DNA from: Pseudomonas sp. RC10
GTDB taxonomy: Bacteria > Pseudomonadota > Gammaproteobacteria > Pseudomonadales > Pseudomonadaceae
DNA: 64,000 nucleotides
Assembly: GCF_038397775.1 (NCBI RefSeq)
Contig: NZ_CP151650.1
Coordinates: forward strand, 1,984,001 to 2,048,000
Reading direction: 5' to 3'
Shown here: positions 25,917 to 35,726 of the stretch, in pieces
How positions within the stretch are numbered: the stretch's first letter is position 1
How the letters are laid out: every line of letters starts with the position of its first letter
Notes under the pieces: model-generated
What the model was told of the DNA's origin: nothing
Seen by the model: the letters and a program-made list of their open reading frames with translations, nothing else
The model's database searches: none
Translations under genes and position numbers: made by a program

Positions 25917-25920
25917 TCCC

Positions 25921-26556
25921 ATGAACACCCGCCTGCTTTATGTAATGGACCCGATGTGCTCCTGGTGCTGGGGCTTTGCCCCCGTGGCCGAGGCCCTGGT
26001 CGAGCAGGCGAGTGCGGCCGGGGTGCCGTTGCATCTGGTGGTGGGCGGTTTGCGCACCGGCAGCGGCGCGGCCCTTGAACCGACCACCAAGCGTTACATT
26101 CTCGAACACTGGCACGCGGTGCAGGACACCACGGGCCAAGCCTTCAAATTTGAAGATGCCTTGCCGGACGGGTTCGTCTACGACACCGAACCGGCCTGTC
26201 GCGCCATCGTCGCGGCGCGCAGCCTGGCGCCGGACATCGCGTGGAAACTGGTGAAGGAAATTCAGCAGGCGTTCTACCTGCAAGGCCGCGACACGACCAG
26301 CGCCTCGGTGCTAGCCGAGCTGGCTGAAAACGCCGGGCTGCCTCGCATTGAATTCGCCGAGGCCTTCGACAGCGCCGAACAGCACGCCGCGACGGCCTCG
26401 GATTTTTCGTGGGTACAAGACCTCGGCATCGCCGGGTTCCCGACCCTGCTGGCCGAGCGTGACGGCCAGCTCGCGTTGCTGACCAACGGCTATCAACCTC
26501 TGGAGACACTGGCGCCATTGCTCAGCCGTTGGCTGGAGCGCGCCACCCGTGCGTGA
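25921..26556 (+). CDS. DsbA-family thioredoxin-fold protein
   Basis: This 211-residue protein has a C-x-x-C motif in LYVMDPMCSWCWGFAPVAEA (Cys near residues 13 and 16), then a helical insert and DLGIAGFPTLLAERDGQLAL with the cis-Pro. It lacks a signal peptide, so it acts in the cytosol and belongs to the DsbA-like / FrnE-like group rather than periplasmic DsbA. Substrate is unknown. It follows trhO by 4 bases and its stop overlaps the GTG of the ABC exporter, so the three genes form an operon. Confidence 0.85.
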   Translation: MNTRLLYVMDPMCSWCWGFAPVAEALVEQASAAGVPLHLVVGGLRTGSGAALEPTTKRYILEHWHAVQDTTGQAFKFEDALPDGFVYDTEPACRAIVAARSLAPDIAWKLVKEIQQAFYLQGRDTTSASVLAELAENAGLPRIEFAEAFDSAEQHAATASDFSWVQDLGIAGFPTLLAERDGQLALLTNGYQPLETLAPLLSRWLERATRA

Positions 26557-28387
26557 TGACGTCGAGATAGAACGCCCACTGCCCACTGCCGAGAACCCGC
26601 TGGCTCAGGTCGATCGCCTCGACTGGGCGCAGATCCGCGCACTCGCGCTGCATCACAAGAAGGCCCTGTGGATCGCCAATGGCGTGGCCGTCCTGGCGGT
26701 GCTGTGTTCGGTGCCGATCCCTCTCTTGCTGCCGTTGCTGGTGGACGAAGTCCTGCTGGGCAAAGGCGATGCCGCGCTGCTGTTCATGCAGCGCTTCCTG
26801 CCGGACAGCCTGCACAAACCGGTGGGTTACATCGGGCTGATGCTAATTGCGACTTTGTGCCTACGACTCGGGGCGCTGGTGTTCAACGTGATTCAGGCGC
26901 GCTCGTTCGCCGGGCTGGCCAAGGACATCGTCTACCGCATCCGCATACGCCTGATCGAACGTTTGAAGCGGATTTCCCTTGGCGAATACGAAAGCCTGGG
27001 CAGCGGCACGGTGACGGCGCACTTGGTAACCGACCTGGACACGCTGGACAAATTCGTCGGCGAAACCCTGAGCAAATTCCTCGTCGCCATGCTCACCCTG
27101 ACCGGCACCGCCGCGATTCTGGTGTGGATGCACTGGCAACTGGCGCTGCTGATTCTGTTGTTTAACCCGCTGGTGATCTTCGCCACGGTCAAACTGGGCA
27201 AGCGGGTCAAACACCTCAAGAAACTGGAAAACGACAGCACCTCGCGGTTCACTCAGGCGCTGACGGAAACCCTCGATGCCATTCAGGAAATCCGAGCGGG
27301 CAATCGCCAGGGCTATTTTCTCGGGTTGCTCGGTGGGCGCGCCCGGGAAGTGCGGGACTATGCCGTGGCGTCGCAGTGGAAAAGCGATGCGTCGAGCCGC
27401 GCCAGCGGGCTGTTGTTTCAGTTCGGCATCGACATTTTCCGCGCCGCCGCGATGCTCACCGTGCTGTTTTCCGACCTGTCGATCGGCCACATGCTCGCGG
27501 TGTTCAGCTACCTGTGGTTCATGATCGGGCCGGTGGAGCAACTGCTGAACCTGCAATACGCGTTTTATGCCGCAGGCGGTGCGCTGACCCGGATCAACGA
27601 ACTGCTGGCTCGCGCCGACGAGCCGCAGTACGAGGGCGGTGTGAACCCGTTCGCGGGGCGCGACACCGTCAGTATCGATGTTCACGGTGTGTGCTTTGGC
27701 TACAACGAAGAGCGCGTGCTGGACCAACTCGACCTGTCCATCCAGCCTGGCGAAAAGGTCGCCATCGTCGGCGCCAGTGGTGGAGGCAAAAGCACGTTGG
27801 TGCAGCTGTTGCTGGGGCTTTACAGTCCGCAATCCGGGACGATCCGCTTTGGCGGCGCACGCCTCGAAGACATCGGTCTGGAAACGGTGCGTGAAAACGT
27901 CGCCATCGTGCTGCAGCATCCGGCGCTGTTCAACGATACGGTCCGCGCCAACCTCTCAATGGGCCGCGAGCGCACCGACGAGGCCTGTTGGCAAGCGCTG
28001 GGAATCGCTCAACTGGACGCCACGATTCGCGCCTTGCCGCTCGGGCTGGACAGCGTCGTCGGGCGTTCCGGCGTGCGGCTGTCCGGTGGGCAACGGCAGC
28101 GACTGGCCATTGCTCGCATGGTGCTGGCCGACCCCAAGGTGGTCATTCTCGACGAAGCCACCTCAGCGTTGGACGCGGCGACCGAGTACAACCTTCATCA
28201 AGCCCTGAACCGCTTCCTCAGCGGTCGAACGACGCTCATCATTGCCCACCGTCTGTCTGCCGTTAAGCAAGCCGATCGAGTATTAGTCTTCGACGGTGGT
28301 CGAATTGCTGAAGACGGCGACCACCAGCAGCTCATTGCCGATGGCGGCCTCTATGCACGGCTGTATGGGCACCTGCAACAGCTCTGA
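26549..28387 (+). CDS. ABC exporter, fused permease and ATPase
   Basis: This 612-residue half-transporter has an N-terminal six-helix domain (about residues 45-335) and a C-terminal ATPase. The ATPase motifs are complete: Walker A GASGGGKST, the Q-loop VAIVLQHPALFNDTV, signature RLSGGQRQRLAIARMVL, Walker B KVVILDEATSALD and the H-loop LIIAHRLSAV. It resembles MsbA-like or lipid/drug exporters; the substrate is unknown. The start is GTG at 26549, overlapping the preceding stop. It corresponds in position to what I recall as PA0860, just before rbdA. Confidence 0.9.
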   Translation: MRDDVEIERPLPTAENPLAQVDRLDWAQIRALALHHKKALWIANGVAVLAVLCSVPIPLLLPLLVDEVLLGKGDAALLFMQRFLPDSLHKPVGYIGLMLIATLCLRLGALVFNVIQARSFAGLAKDIVYRIRIRLIERLKRISLGEYESLGSGTVTAHLVTDLDTLDKFVGETLSKFLVAMLTLTGTAAILVWMHWQLALLILLFNPLVIFATVKLGKRVKHLKKLENDSTSRFTQALTETLDAIQEIRAGNRQGYFLGLLGGRAREVRDYAVASQWKSDASSRASGLLFQFGIDIFRAAAMLTVLFSDLSIGHMLAVFSYLWFMIGPVEQLLNLQYAFYAAGGALTRINELLARADEPQYEGGVNPFAGRDTVSIDVHGVCFGYNEERVLDQLDLSIQPGEKVAIVGASGGGKSTLVQLLLGLYSPQSGTIRFGGARLEDIGLETVRENVAIVLQHPALFNDTVRANLSMGRERTDEACWQALGIAQLDATIRALPLGLDSVVGRSGVRLSGGQRQRLAIARMVLADPKVVILDEATSALDAATEYNLHQALNRFLSGRTTLIIAHRLSAVKQADRVLVFDGGRIAEDGDHQQLIADGGLYARLYGHLQQL

Positions 28388-28661
28388 TACAGCTGGTCGG
28401 TTTTTCACACATGTTGTCTCAAATGGCGTATCGCCACTGGAACACGTCAATTCTTGGGCTACGCTTGAGCGCTGTGTTCAATGAAAATGTGAAAAGCGTC
28501 ATATTTACGTCTCTCGCTTCTCCGAGTGCCGCTTAACCGGCTATCTTGAAGGGGCGAGAGTTGACCGCTGCATCGTGGAAAATTAGCCGAGTTTCTTGAG
28601 CTTCAGGCAGGCGCCTGGGCCGGGGAAGTGAGTATCTGGCAGTGCTGATGAAAGGGACACC

Positions 28662-31127
28662 ATGAAGCAAAAGCGGATTCTCGAGAAGCCCCGTCTTCTG
28701 GGCATCGTTTGGCCATTTATCGCTGTGGTGCTGTTACAGGCGCTCTTGGGTTGCGTCAGCCTTTATATGATGTCGGCGGTGCGCAGCTACGTGGGTGGAG
28801 AGAGTCTCTGGTCCAAAGGGCAAAAGGACGCCATTTATTACCTGAACCTCTACGCCAACAGCCGCGACGAACTCAATTATCAGAAATACCAGAAAGCCAT
28901 CGCCATTCCTCAGGGCGGCCACGACCTACGGGTCGCGATGGATCAACCCGAACCGGACATTGCCCGCGCCAACGCGGGGATTCTGCAGGGTGGTAACCAT
29001 CCCGACGATGCTCAGGGCATCATCTGGCTCTACCTGAATTTCCGCCATTTCAGCTACCTGGAAAAAGCCATCGACCTGTGGAAGATCGGCGACAGCTATC
29101 TGGTGCAACTGGATGAAGTCGCCCATGAAATGCATGGGCGCATTGTCGATGGCAGTGCCACCAACGCCGACGTGATGGAGTGGCGACACCGGATCAACGC
29201 CATCAACGAGGCCGTCACCCCTGCCGCGATGGCGTTCAGCGATGCCCTCGGAGAAGGTTCGCGGGTCATCTTGCGGATTCTGGTAGTGGTCAACCTGACC
29301 ACCGCGATTTTCCTGATTCTGCTCGCGCTCCTGCGCACTCACAAATTGCTGGAGCAACGCCATGCATTTGCGCTTGCTCTGCAGACCGAGAAGGAGCGCG
29401 CGCAAATTACGCTGGAGTCCATTGGCGACGGGGTTATCACCACCGATGTCGACGGCTCCATTGCCTACATGAACCCCGCTGCCGAACAAATGACGCACTG
29501 GAAGACCGGGCAGGCCACCGGTCTGCCGCTGGCCGCGCTGTTCAACCTGATCGATGAGAACGACCAAAAAGAGAGCGCGACACTCATCGACCACATTCTC
29601 AGCGGCAAACTGGGCGGTGGCAGCGAAAACGCCAAATTGATCCAGCGTCTGGATGGCAGCACGGTCTCGGTCGCGCTGGTGGGCTCGCCGATTCGCACCG
29701 AGGGCAAAGTCAGCGGCGCCGTGCTGGTCTTGCACGACATGACCCAAGAGCGGCAGTACATCGCCAACCTGTCGTGGCAGGCGACCCATGATGCGTTGAC
29801 CGGGCTGGCTAACCGTCGTGAATTCGAGTACCGGCTGGAGCTGGCGTTAAGCGGTCTCGGGCATCATCCGGGCAATCATGCCGTTATGTTCCTCGATCTG
29901 GATCAGTTCAAGCTGGTCAACGACACCAGCGGCCACGCAGCGGGCGATGAATTGCTCAGGCACATCTGCGCCTTGCTGCAACAGGGGATTCGCGAAGGCG
30001 ACACCTTGGCGCGGCTGGGCGGTGACGAGTTCGGCATTCTGCTGGAGCATTGCGCGCCCGACGCGGCGGAGCGAATCGCTGAAGGCCTGCGTCAGACCGT
30101 GGAAAGCCTGCACTTCGTGTGGAAGGGGCGTCCGTTCGTGACCACCGTCAGCGTGGGGATGGTGCACATTTCCGACACGCCGACGACCCTGGAAGCCTCG
30201 CTGCGCTCCGCCGACATGGCGTGCTACATGGCCAAGGAAAAAGGCCGGAACCGGGTGCAGGTGTATCACGACGACGATTCGGAGCTTTCCACGCGCTTTG
30301 GTGAAATGGCCTGGATTCAACGCCTGCACATGGCACTGGACGACAACCGTTTCTGCCTGTACTCGCAGGAAATTGCGCCGTTAAGCCGTGAGGCGGCCCA
30401 TGGCAATGGCCACGTGGAGATCCTGCTGCGGTTGCGTGACGAATCCGGTCGCCTGATCCTGCCCGACAATTTCATCCCTGCTGCCGAGCGCTACGGCATG
30501 ATGACCACCCTGGATCGCTGGGTGGTGCAGAACGTTTTCAAGATCATCTCCGAGTGCTTGAGTGACAATCACCGCAAGGGCCCGATGGCGGTCTGTGCAA
30601 TCAATTTGTCCGGCACCAGTATTGGCGATGATGCCTTCCTCGAATATTTGCGACAGCAGTTCCAAATCTACGCAATTCCTCCTGAACTTATCTGTTTCGA
30701 GATCACCGAAACCAGTGCGATCGCCAATTTGGGCAGTGCTATTCGGTTTATTAACGAACTCAAAAGTCTGGGATGCCGCTTTTCTCTGGATGACTTCTGT
30801 GCAGGCATGTCGTCATTCGCTTACTTGAAGCATTTGCCTGTGGATTTCTTGAAGATTGATGGCAGTTTCGTAAAAGACATGCTCGACGATCCGGTCAACC
30901 GGGCGATGGTGGAAGTGATCAACCATATCGGGCACGTGATGGGCAAACAGACGATCGCTGAGTTCGTCGAAAGCCCCCAGATAGAGCAGGCGTTATTGGA
31001 AATCGGTGTGGACTACGCTCAGGGGTATGTGATTGAGCGACCGCAATTATTCACCTGTGAATGTCTGCACGCACGGCCCGCGAGGCAGACCCCAATGTTA
31101 TTCAGCGCACCCGGGACTTTTCGCTGA
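28662..31127 (+). CDS. rbdA: RbdA-type PAS-GGDEF-EAL cyclic-di-GMP protein
   Basis: This 821-residue membrane sensor makes or breaks cyclic-di-GMP. Two helices (about residues 13-35 and 205-225) flank a periplasmic sensor. PAS follows (ESIGDGVITTDVDGSIAYMN), then GGDEF with a complete motif and an intact I-site (REGD, five residues before GGDEF). The EAL domain has EILLRL, AINLSGTSI, CFEITETSAI, SLDDFCAGMSSFAYLKHLPV, DFLKIDGSF and YAQGYV, so all catalytic positions appear present. In P. aeruginosa RbdA (PA0861) drives biofilm dispersal as a net phosphodiesterase. The order exporter-rbdA-PqqC-like is the same there. Confidence 0.9.
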   Translation: MKQKRILEKPRLLGIVWPFIAVVLLQALLGCVSLYMMSAVRSYVGGESLWSKGQKDAIYYLNLYANSRDELNYQKYQKAIAIPQGGHDLRVAMDQPEPDIARANAGILQGGNHPDDAQGIIWLYLNFRHFSYLEKAIDLWKIGDSYLVQLDEVAHEMHGRIVDGSATNADVMEWRHRINAINEAVTPAAMAFSDALGEGSRVILRILVVVNLTTAIFLILLALLRTHKLLEQRHAFALALQTEKERAQITLESIGDGVITTDVDGSIAYMNPAAEQMTHWKTGQATGLPLAALFNLIDENDQKESATLIDHILSGKLGGGSENAKLIQRLDGSTVSVALVGSPIRTEGKVSGAVLVLHDMTQERQYIANLSWQATHDALTGLANRREFEYRLELALSGLGHHPGNHAVMFLDLDQFKLVNDTSGHAAGDELLRHICALLQQGIREGDTLARLGGDEFGILLEHCAPDAAERIAEGLRQTVESLHFVWKGRPFVTTVSVGMVHISDTPTTLEASLRSADMACYMAKEKGRNRVQVYHDDDSELSTRFGEMAWIQRLHMALDDNRFCLYSQEIAPLSREAAHGNGHVEILLRLRDESGRLILPDNFIPAAERYGMMTTLDRWVVQNVFKIISECLSDNHRKGPMAVCAINLSGTSIGDDAFLEYLRQQFQIYAIPPELICFEITETSAIANLGSAIRFINELKSLGCRFSLDDFCAGMSSFAYLKHLPVDFLKIDGSFVKDMLDDPVNRAMVEVINHIGHVMGKQTIAEFVESPQIEQALLEIGVDYAQGYVIERPQLFTCECLHARPARQTPMLFSAPGTFR

Positions 31128-31163
31128 ATAACCCGATGCAACACAAACATAAGGAGCTACACA

Positions 31164-31961
31164 GTGATCGATATGTTCATTAGAACCGGTCCGCTGATGG
31201 ATGCCAGCAGTTACCCCGCTTGGGCACAGCAATTGATCAAGGATTGCAGTGACGCCAAGGCACGCGTGGTAGGGCATGAACTTTATCAACGTATGCGAGA
31301 TGGTCAGCTGAGTTCGAAGACCATGCGCCAGTATTTGATTGGCGGATGGCCTGTCGTTGAACAGTTTGCGGTTTACATGGCGCATAACCTGACCAAAACC
31401 CGTTTCGCCCGTCATCCCGGCGAAGACATGGCGCGTCGCTGGTTGATGCGCAATATTCGGGTTGAACTCAATCATGCCGATTACTGGGTAAATTGGAGCG
31501 CGGCCCATGGGGTCACGCTGGAGGACCTGCAAGCGCAGCGCGTTCCGTCGGAGTTGCACGCACTGAATCACTGGTGCTGGCACAGCTGTTCGTCGGAGCC
31601 GCTGGTCGTCGCTATCGCAGCGACCAACTATGCCATCGAAGGCGCGACCGGTGAGTGGTCTGCTGTCGTATGTTCACAAGAGACATACGCAGATTTGTTC
31701 CCGCCGGAGTTGCGAAAGCGCGCGATGAAGTGGCTGAAAATGCACGCTCAATATGACGATTCCCACCCTTGGGAAGCCCTGGAAATCATTTGTACGCTGG
31801 CCGGCAATCACCCCAGCGAGCAATTGCAGGCGGACCTCAGGATGGCGATCTGCAAGAGTTATGAGTACATGTACCTGTTCCTGGAACGGTGCATGGTGTT
31901 GGAACGGCCGCAGGAAGCGAAAGCCCCTGTGTACGATCGCCGGTTCGCGGTTCGCGCCTGA
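31164..31961 (+). CDS. PqqC/TenA-like (heme-oxygenase-fold) protein
   Basis: This 265-residue all-helical protein belongs to the TENA/THI-4/PqqC superfamily. RQYLIGGWPVVEQFAVYMAH, RRWLMRNIRVELNHADYWVN and EALEIICTLAG are typical helices of the fold; EHNH-like acidic/His residues in the middle suggest a possible metal or cofactor pocket. No PQQ or thiamin genes are nearby, so the function is open. The start is GTG at 31164 with AAGGAG 7 bases before it. It lies 36 bases after rbdA and 6 bases from the end of the convergent diguanylate cyclase gene. Confidence 0.75.
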   Translation: MIDMFIRTGPLMDASSYPAWAQQLIKDCSDAKARVVGHELYQRMRDGQLSSKTMRQYLIGGWPVVEQFAVYMAHNLTKTRFARHPGEDMARRWLMRNIRVELNHADYWVNWSAAHGVTLEDLQAQRVPSELHALNHWCWHSCSSEPLVVAIAATNYAIEGATGEWSAVVCSQETYADLFPPELRKRAMKWLKMHAQYDDSHPWEALEIICTLAGNHPSEQLQADLRMAICKSYEYMYLFLERCMVLERPQEAKAPVYDRRFAVRA

Positions 31962-31967
31962 GCCTGA

Positions 31968-32894
31968 TCAGCCGGCCATTTCGAGGCGATTGCGGCCCTG
32001 GCGTTTTGCAGCGTACAGGGCCGTGTCAGCGCGACGCACCAGGCTGTCGGTGGATTCCCCCGGCAGCAGCGTCGAGCAGCCCAGGCTGACGGTCAGTTCC
32101 ACCGGGCTTCCATTGACCGGATACGTGAGTTGCAGTGCCGCATGACGCAGGCGTTCGCCTACCAGTGCGGCTGACTCACGACCGGTATTGGTCAGCACGA
32201 TCAGAAATTCTTCCCCGCCAAATCTGAACACTTGATCGATGTTGCGCAGGCGATCCTTGATCGCATCCGCGACCGCTCTCAGGACTTCATCACCTGTGGC
32301 ATGGCCATGGGTATCATTGATGCCTTTGAAATGATCGATGTCCAGCATCAGCACCGACAGCGGTTGTTGCTGACGCCGGGCAATTTCGATTTCACGGGTC
32401 AGAGACTGCTCCATCGCAATCCGGTTACCTGCGCCCGTCAGCGGGTCGCGCAGCGCACTCAGGCTGGCGCTGCGATACAGCAGAGCATTACGCAATGGGT
32501 ACAGCAGGCTGGTCAGCAGCGATTCGAGCTGAGCCAGTTCGTTTTCGCTGAAACGTTGATCCCGCTGAAACGCCAACTCGCCCATCTGCTCGCCTTCATA
32601 CGTCATGCGGTAGCTGGCGTTGTGCCGTGCCCGCTCACCGAACTCCAGACGCAGGTCCGTGCCCAGGTGCTTGTAGATGAGCGCGTCGAGGGAGATGACT
32701 TGGCTCACGTTGTGAAAAAACATCGAGAGAATCTTGTCTGCTTCGAGGCTGGTCTGCAGTTGCAGGGCCAGGCGGCGTTGCAGTTGGTCATAGTCCAGGA
32801 GCGGCTGCGCAGGCGTCTGCGCGTGCGAGAATCCAAAGCGTTGCAGCCTTGCACTGTCAAAATCGATGGCATTGGTTCTTGTTGGAAAACTCAT
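31968..32894 (-). CDS. Diguanylate cyclase (GGEEF)
   Basis: This 308-residue cytosolic protein has a GAF-like N-terminal region (about residues 20-145) and a C-terminal cyclase domain. LRDPLTGAGNRIAMEQSL starts the GGDEF domain, MLDIDHFKGINDTHGHATGD is the metal/GTP segment, and FRFGGEEFLIVL is the active site. RNID lies five residues before GGEEF, so product inhibition at the I-site is expected. It is convergent with the rbdA operon, placing an enzyme that makes cyclic-di-GMP beside one that probably degrades it. No membrane helix is seen. Confidence 0.9.
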   Translation of the reverse strand: MSFPTRTNAIDFDSARLQRFGFSHAQTPAQPLLDYDQLQRRLALQLQTSLEADKILSMFFHNVSQVISLDALIYKHLGTDLRLEFGERARHNASYRMTYEGEQMGELAFQRDQRFSENELAQLESLLTSLLYPLRNALLYRSASLSALRDPLTGAGNRIAMEQSLTREIEIARRQQQPLSVLMLDIDHFKGINDTHGHATGDEVLRAVADAIKDRLRNIDQVFRFGGEEFLIVLTNTGRESAALVGERLRHAALQLTYPVNGSPVELTVSLGCSTLLPGESTDSLVRRADTALYAAKRQGRNRLEMAG

Positions 32895-33149
32895 GTTTTC
32901 GCTCCTGCGCCTCTCATCGGGCCTGACGTTGACAGAGCGAAAGTCATGCCAATTCGAACGTTCGGTCGGATCATCATAGAAATCAGATGGTTAGCGTTAA
33001 GGGAGGCTGATGAATAGCTTACCTGCGCCTTGGAATTGACTAACGTACCGGTTTAGAGGCTGAGGGACTACAAAGAGGCGACGGAAAACCGCCGAGAGGA
33101 GGGTTGGCAACGAGCCGACCGCGCGGACTCAGGTTGGCATCGGGACTTT

Positions 33150-33239
33150 CTGTGGGAGCGAATTCATTCGCGAAGGGTAGGCCAGCCGAAGCATCTCTAT
33201 CGCCTGATCTATTTTTCGCGAATGAATTCGCTCCCACAG
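33150..33239. repeat. REPIN downstream of yciK
   Basis: Exact 25-base inverted arms at 33150-33174 and 33215-33239 with 40 bases between them; the core is CTGTGGGAGCGAATTCATTC. It is the best-preserved copy in the window. It lies in the 369-base gap 32895-33263, which holds no gene I can support, and may mark the 3' end of the yciK transcript. Confidence 0.88.
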
Positions 33240-33263
33240 GGGGCCGCAGCCCGTAGCTGATGG

Positions 33264-34010
33264 TTATTTCGTCTGCGCATCAAACGCCTGGCCATTGATC
33301 CCCGAACTGTCCGGCCCCATCAGGTACAGGTACACCGGCATGATTTCTTCAGGCGTCGGGTTGTTCAGCGGGTTTTCCGCAGGGTAGGCCTGGGCGCGCA
33401 TGTCGGTGCGGGTGCCGCCGGGGTTGATGCTGTTGGCGCGCACCGAGGCCACGTCTTCCAGCTCGTCAGCGAGGGTCTGCATCAGCCCTTCGGTGGCGAA
33501 TTTCGACACGCCATACGCACCCCAATACGCACGGCCCTTGCGCCCGACGCTGCTGGAGGTAAACACCACCGAGGCGTCCTGAGACAGTTTGAGCAAGGGC
33601 AGCAGCGCAGCAGTGAGCATAAACATCGCGTTGACGTTGATGTGCATCACCCGCATGAAGTGCTCGCCGGACAACTGTTCGATAGGCGTGCGCGGGCCAA
33701 TGATCGACGCGTTGTGCAGCAGGCCGTCGAGGCGTCCGAATTCGGTTTCGATCATCGCCGCCAGTTCGTCGTACTGATGGGGCAGGGCGGCTTCCAGATC
33801 GAAGGGAATCACGGCAGGTTGAGGATGGCCTGCGGCTTCGATCTCATCGTAAATAGCGGTCAGGTTCGCTTCGGTCTTGCCCAGCAGCAGCACCGTCGCA
33901 CCGTGGGCCGCATAGGTTTTCGCGGCAGCAGCCCCGATGCCACGGCCCGCGCCGGTGACCAGAATGATGCGGTCCTTAAGCAGATCGGGGCGGGCGGAGT
34001 AATTGAACAT
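33264..34010 (-). CDS. yciK: YciK-type short-chain dehydrogenase
   Basis: This 248-residue SDR oxidoreductase has the NAD(P) loop ILVTGAGRGIGAAAAKTYAA (residues 15-34), the structural LLHNASIIGPRTPIEQL, and the Ser/Tyr/Lys catalytic set in VFTSSSVGRKG and WGAYGVSKFATEG. It matches the YciK group found next to mupP and ubiG in pseudomonads. Substrate is unknown. ATG at 34010 has GAGG 6 bases before it; the in-frame start at 34049 lies beyond it and lacks one. A long palindromic repeat separates it from mupP. Confidence 0.9.
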   Translation of the reverse strand: MFNYSARPDLLKDRIILVTGAGRGIGAAAAKTYAAHGATVLLLGKTEANLTAIYDEIEAAGHPQPAVIPFDLEAALPHQYDELAAMIETEFGRLDGLLHNASIIGPRTPIEQLSGEHFMRVMHINVNAMFMLTAALLPLLKLSQDASVVFTSSSVGRKGRAYWGAYGVSKFATEGLMQTLADELEDVASVRANSINPGGTRTDMRAQAYPAENPLNNPTPEEIMPVYLYLMGPDSSGINGQAFDAQTK

Positions 34011-34061
34011 AAGGGGCCTCGCTTTGATAGGTCCTTTGGAAAGTGGCACGCCGCGAACGGC

Positions 34062-34236
34062 TTCTGCCCGGAGGGCGTAGGAGCAAGCTTGCTCGCGATC
34101 GGCTGCGCAGCAGTCGTAAAATCTGACACCTCGATTGTGTCAGATGTACGGCATCCGCTGGTTTTGCTGCCGCTTCGGTCGGACGCGACCCCGGGCAGAT
34201 CGCAGGCAAGCTTGCTCCTACGCCCTCCGGGCAGAA
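34062..34236. repeat. Nested palindromic repeat between mupP and yciK
   Basis: Outer arms at 34062-34100 and 34198-34236 (39 bases each, two mismatches) flank about 97 bases. Inside, ATCTGACAC (34121-34129) and GTGTCAGAT (34137-34145) form an exact inner hairpin. The arms contain GTAGGAGCAAGCTTGCTC, a REP variant seen in fluorescens-group genomes. The inner AAATCTGACACC-type sequence suggests a long composite repeat of that group rather than a simple REPIN. Confidence 0.8.
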
Positions 34237-34271
34237 TCAACAGCTGCCCACAGCAATGCGACTGAGCTGTG

Positions 34272-34943
34272 TCAGCAACTGCACAGCGCATTATCCAGCA
34301 CCCGGCGCAATTCCAGCGGGTAATCCACCACCACGTCCGCGCCCCAGTGGTCGGGATTGTCGTGGGGATGAATATAGCCGTAGCGCACAGCCGCCGTTTT
34401 GGTGCCCGCGTCGCGGCCCGACTCGATGTCGCGCAAATCATCGCCCACGAACAGCACGCTCGCCGGGTCCAGATCGAGCATCTTGCAGGCCAACAGCAAC
34501 GGCTCGGGGTCTGGCTTGCTCTTGGTCACGTGGTCCGGGCAGATCAGCACCGCAGAGCGTCCGCTGAGCCCCAACTGATCCATGATCGGCTGCGCGAAAC
34601 GCACCGGCTTGTTGGTCACCACCCCCCAGATCAGCTTGGCTTTTTCGATGTCGGCCAACAATTCGGCCATGCCGTCGAACAACCGGCTGTGGACGGCGCA
34701 ATCGGTCTGATAGCGCTCCAGAAACTCCAGGCGCAGTGCCTCGAATTCCGGCTCATTCGGCGACATCGCAAACGCCGCCGCGACCATGGCCTTGGCGCCG
34801 CCCGAAATTTCATCACGAATCAGCTTGTCTTTCACCGGGGGGAATCCACGCTCGGCGAGCATCGCCTGACAAATCGCGATGAAGTCCGGTGCAGTGTCGA
34901 GCAGCGTGCCGTCCATGTCGAAGAGAACCGCTCTGAGGCGCAT
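34272..34943 (-). CDS. mupP: MupP, N-acetylmuramic acid 6-phosphate phosphatase
   Basis: This 223-residue HAD-family phosphatase dephosphorylates MurNAc-6-phosphate in the cell-wall recycling route that bypasses de novo UDP-MurNAc synthesis and contributes to intrinsic fosfomycin resistance in pseudomonads. [20 protein letters not shown] (residues 4-23) holds the nucleophile and acid Asp, [10 protein letters not shown] is motif II/III region, and [17 protein letters not shown] holds the metal Asp pair. It lies 3 bases after ubiG in the same order as the P. aeruginosa genes, supporting MupP over plain phosphoglycolate phosphatase. Confidence 0.9.
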   Translation of the reverse strand: MRLRAVLFDMDGTLLDTAPDFIAICQAMLAERGFPPVKDKLIRDEISGGAKAMVAAAFAMSPNEPEFEALRLEFLERYQTDCAVHSRLFDGMAELLADIEKAKLIWGVVTNKPVRFAQPIMDQLGLSGRSAVLICPDHVTKSKPDPEPLLLACKMLDLDPASVLFVGDDLRDIESGRDAGTKTAAVRYGYIHPHDNPDHWGADVVVDYPLELRRVLDNALCSC

Positions 34944-34946
34944 GAC

Positions 34947-35645
34947 TCAAGCCCCCTTCAGCGTCTGGATCATGTAATTGACGTCGACGTCCGAAGCCAG
35001 TTTGTAGTGCTTCGTCAGCGGGTTGTACGTCAGGCCAATGATGTCCTTCACCTCCAGACCTGCCTGACGGCTCCATGCGCCCAATTCGGAAGGGCGGATG
35101 AATTTCTTGAAGTCATGGGTGCCGCGAGGCAGCAGGTTCATGATGTATTCCGCGCCGATGATCGCGAACAGGTACGCCTTCGGGTTGCGGTTGATGGTGG
35201 AGAAAAACACCTGGCCGCCCGGCTTGACCATCTTGTAGCAGGCGCGAATCACCGAGGACGGATCGGGCACGTGCTCCAGCATTTCGAGACAGGTCACGAC
35301 ATCGAATTGCTCGGGCATTTCTTCAGCCAGGGCTTCGGCAGTGATCTGGCGGTATTCAACGCTGACGCCGGATTCCAGCTGATGCAACTGGGCAACTGCC
35401 AGCGGCGCTTCGCCCATGTCGATGCCGGTCACCGTGGCTCCGCGCAGGGCCATCGCCTCGCTGAGAATGCCGCCACCACAACCGACGTCCAGCACCTTCT
35501 TGCCCGCCAGACTGACGCGCTCGTCGATCCAGTTCACCCGTAGCGGGTTGATGTCGTGCAGTGGCTTGAACTCGCTGTTGCGGTCCCACCAGCGATGGGC
35601 CAGCGCTTCAAATTTGGCGATTTCGGCGTGGTCGACGTTGCTCAT
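34947..35645 (-). CDS. ubiG: UbiG, ubiquinone O-methyltransferase
   Basis: This 232-residue SAM-dependent enzyme carries out both O-methylations of ubiquinone biosynthesis. The SAM-binding motif I is [20 protein letters not shown], preceded by the family signature [20 protein letters not shown] and [17 protein letters not shown] lies before the ATG. It begins 81 bases after the end of mtaD and is followed within 3 bases by mupP. Length matches UbiG. Confidence 0.95.
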   Translation of the reverse strand: MSNVDHAEIAKFEALAHRWWDRNSEFKPLHDINPLRVNWIDERVSLAGKKVLDVGCGGGILSEAMALRGATVTGIDMGEAPLAVAQLHQLESGVSVEYRQITAEALAEEMPEQFDVVTCLEMLEHVPDPSSVIRACYKMVKPGGQVFFSTINRNPKAYLFAIIGAEYIMNLLPRGTHDFKKFIRPSELGAWSRQAGLEVKDIIGLTYNPLTKHYKLASDVDVNYMIQTLKGA

Positions 35646-35726
35646 GTGTGATCCCTCTAAAACGTGAAATTCGGTGTCCGATCACGGCGCGTGGCCCTGA
35701 TCGTGAAAAAAGGTGTGCGCCCGTCG

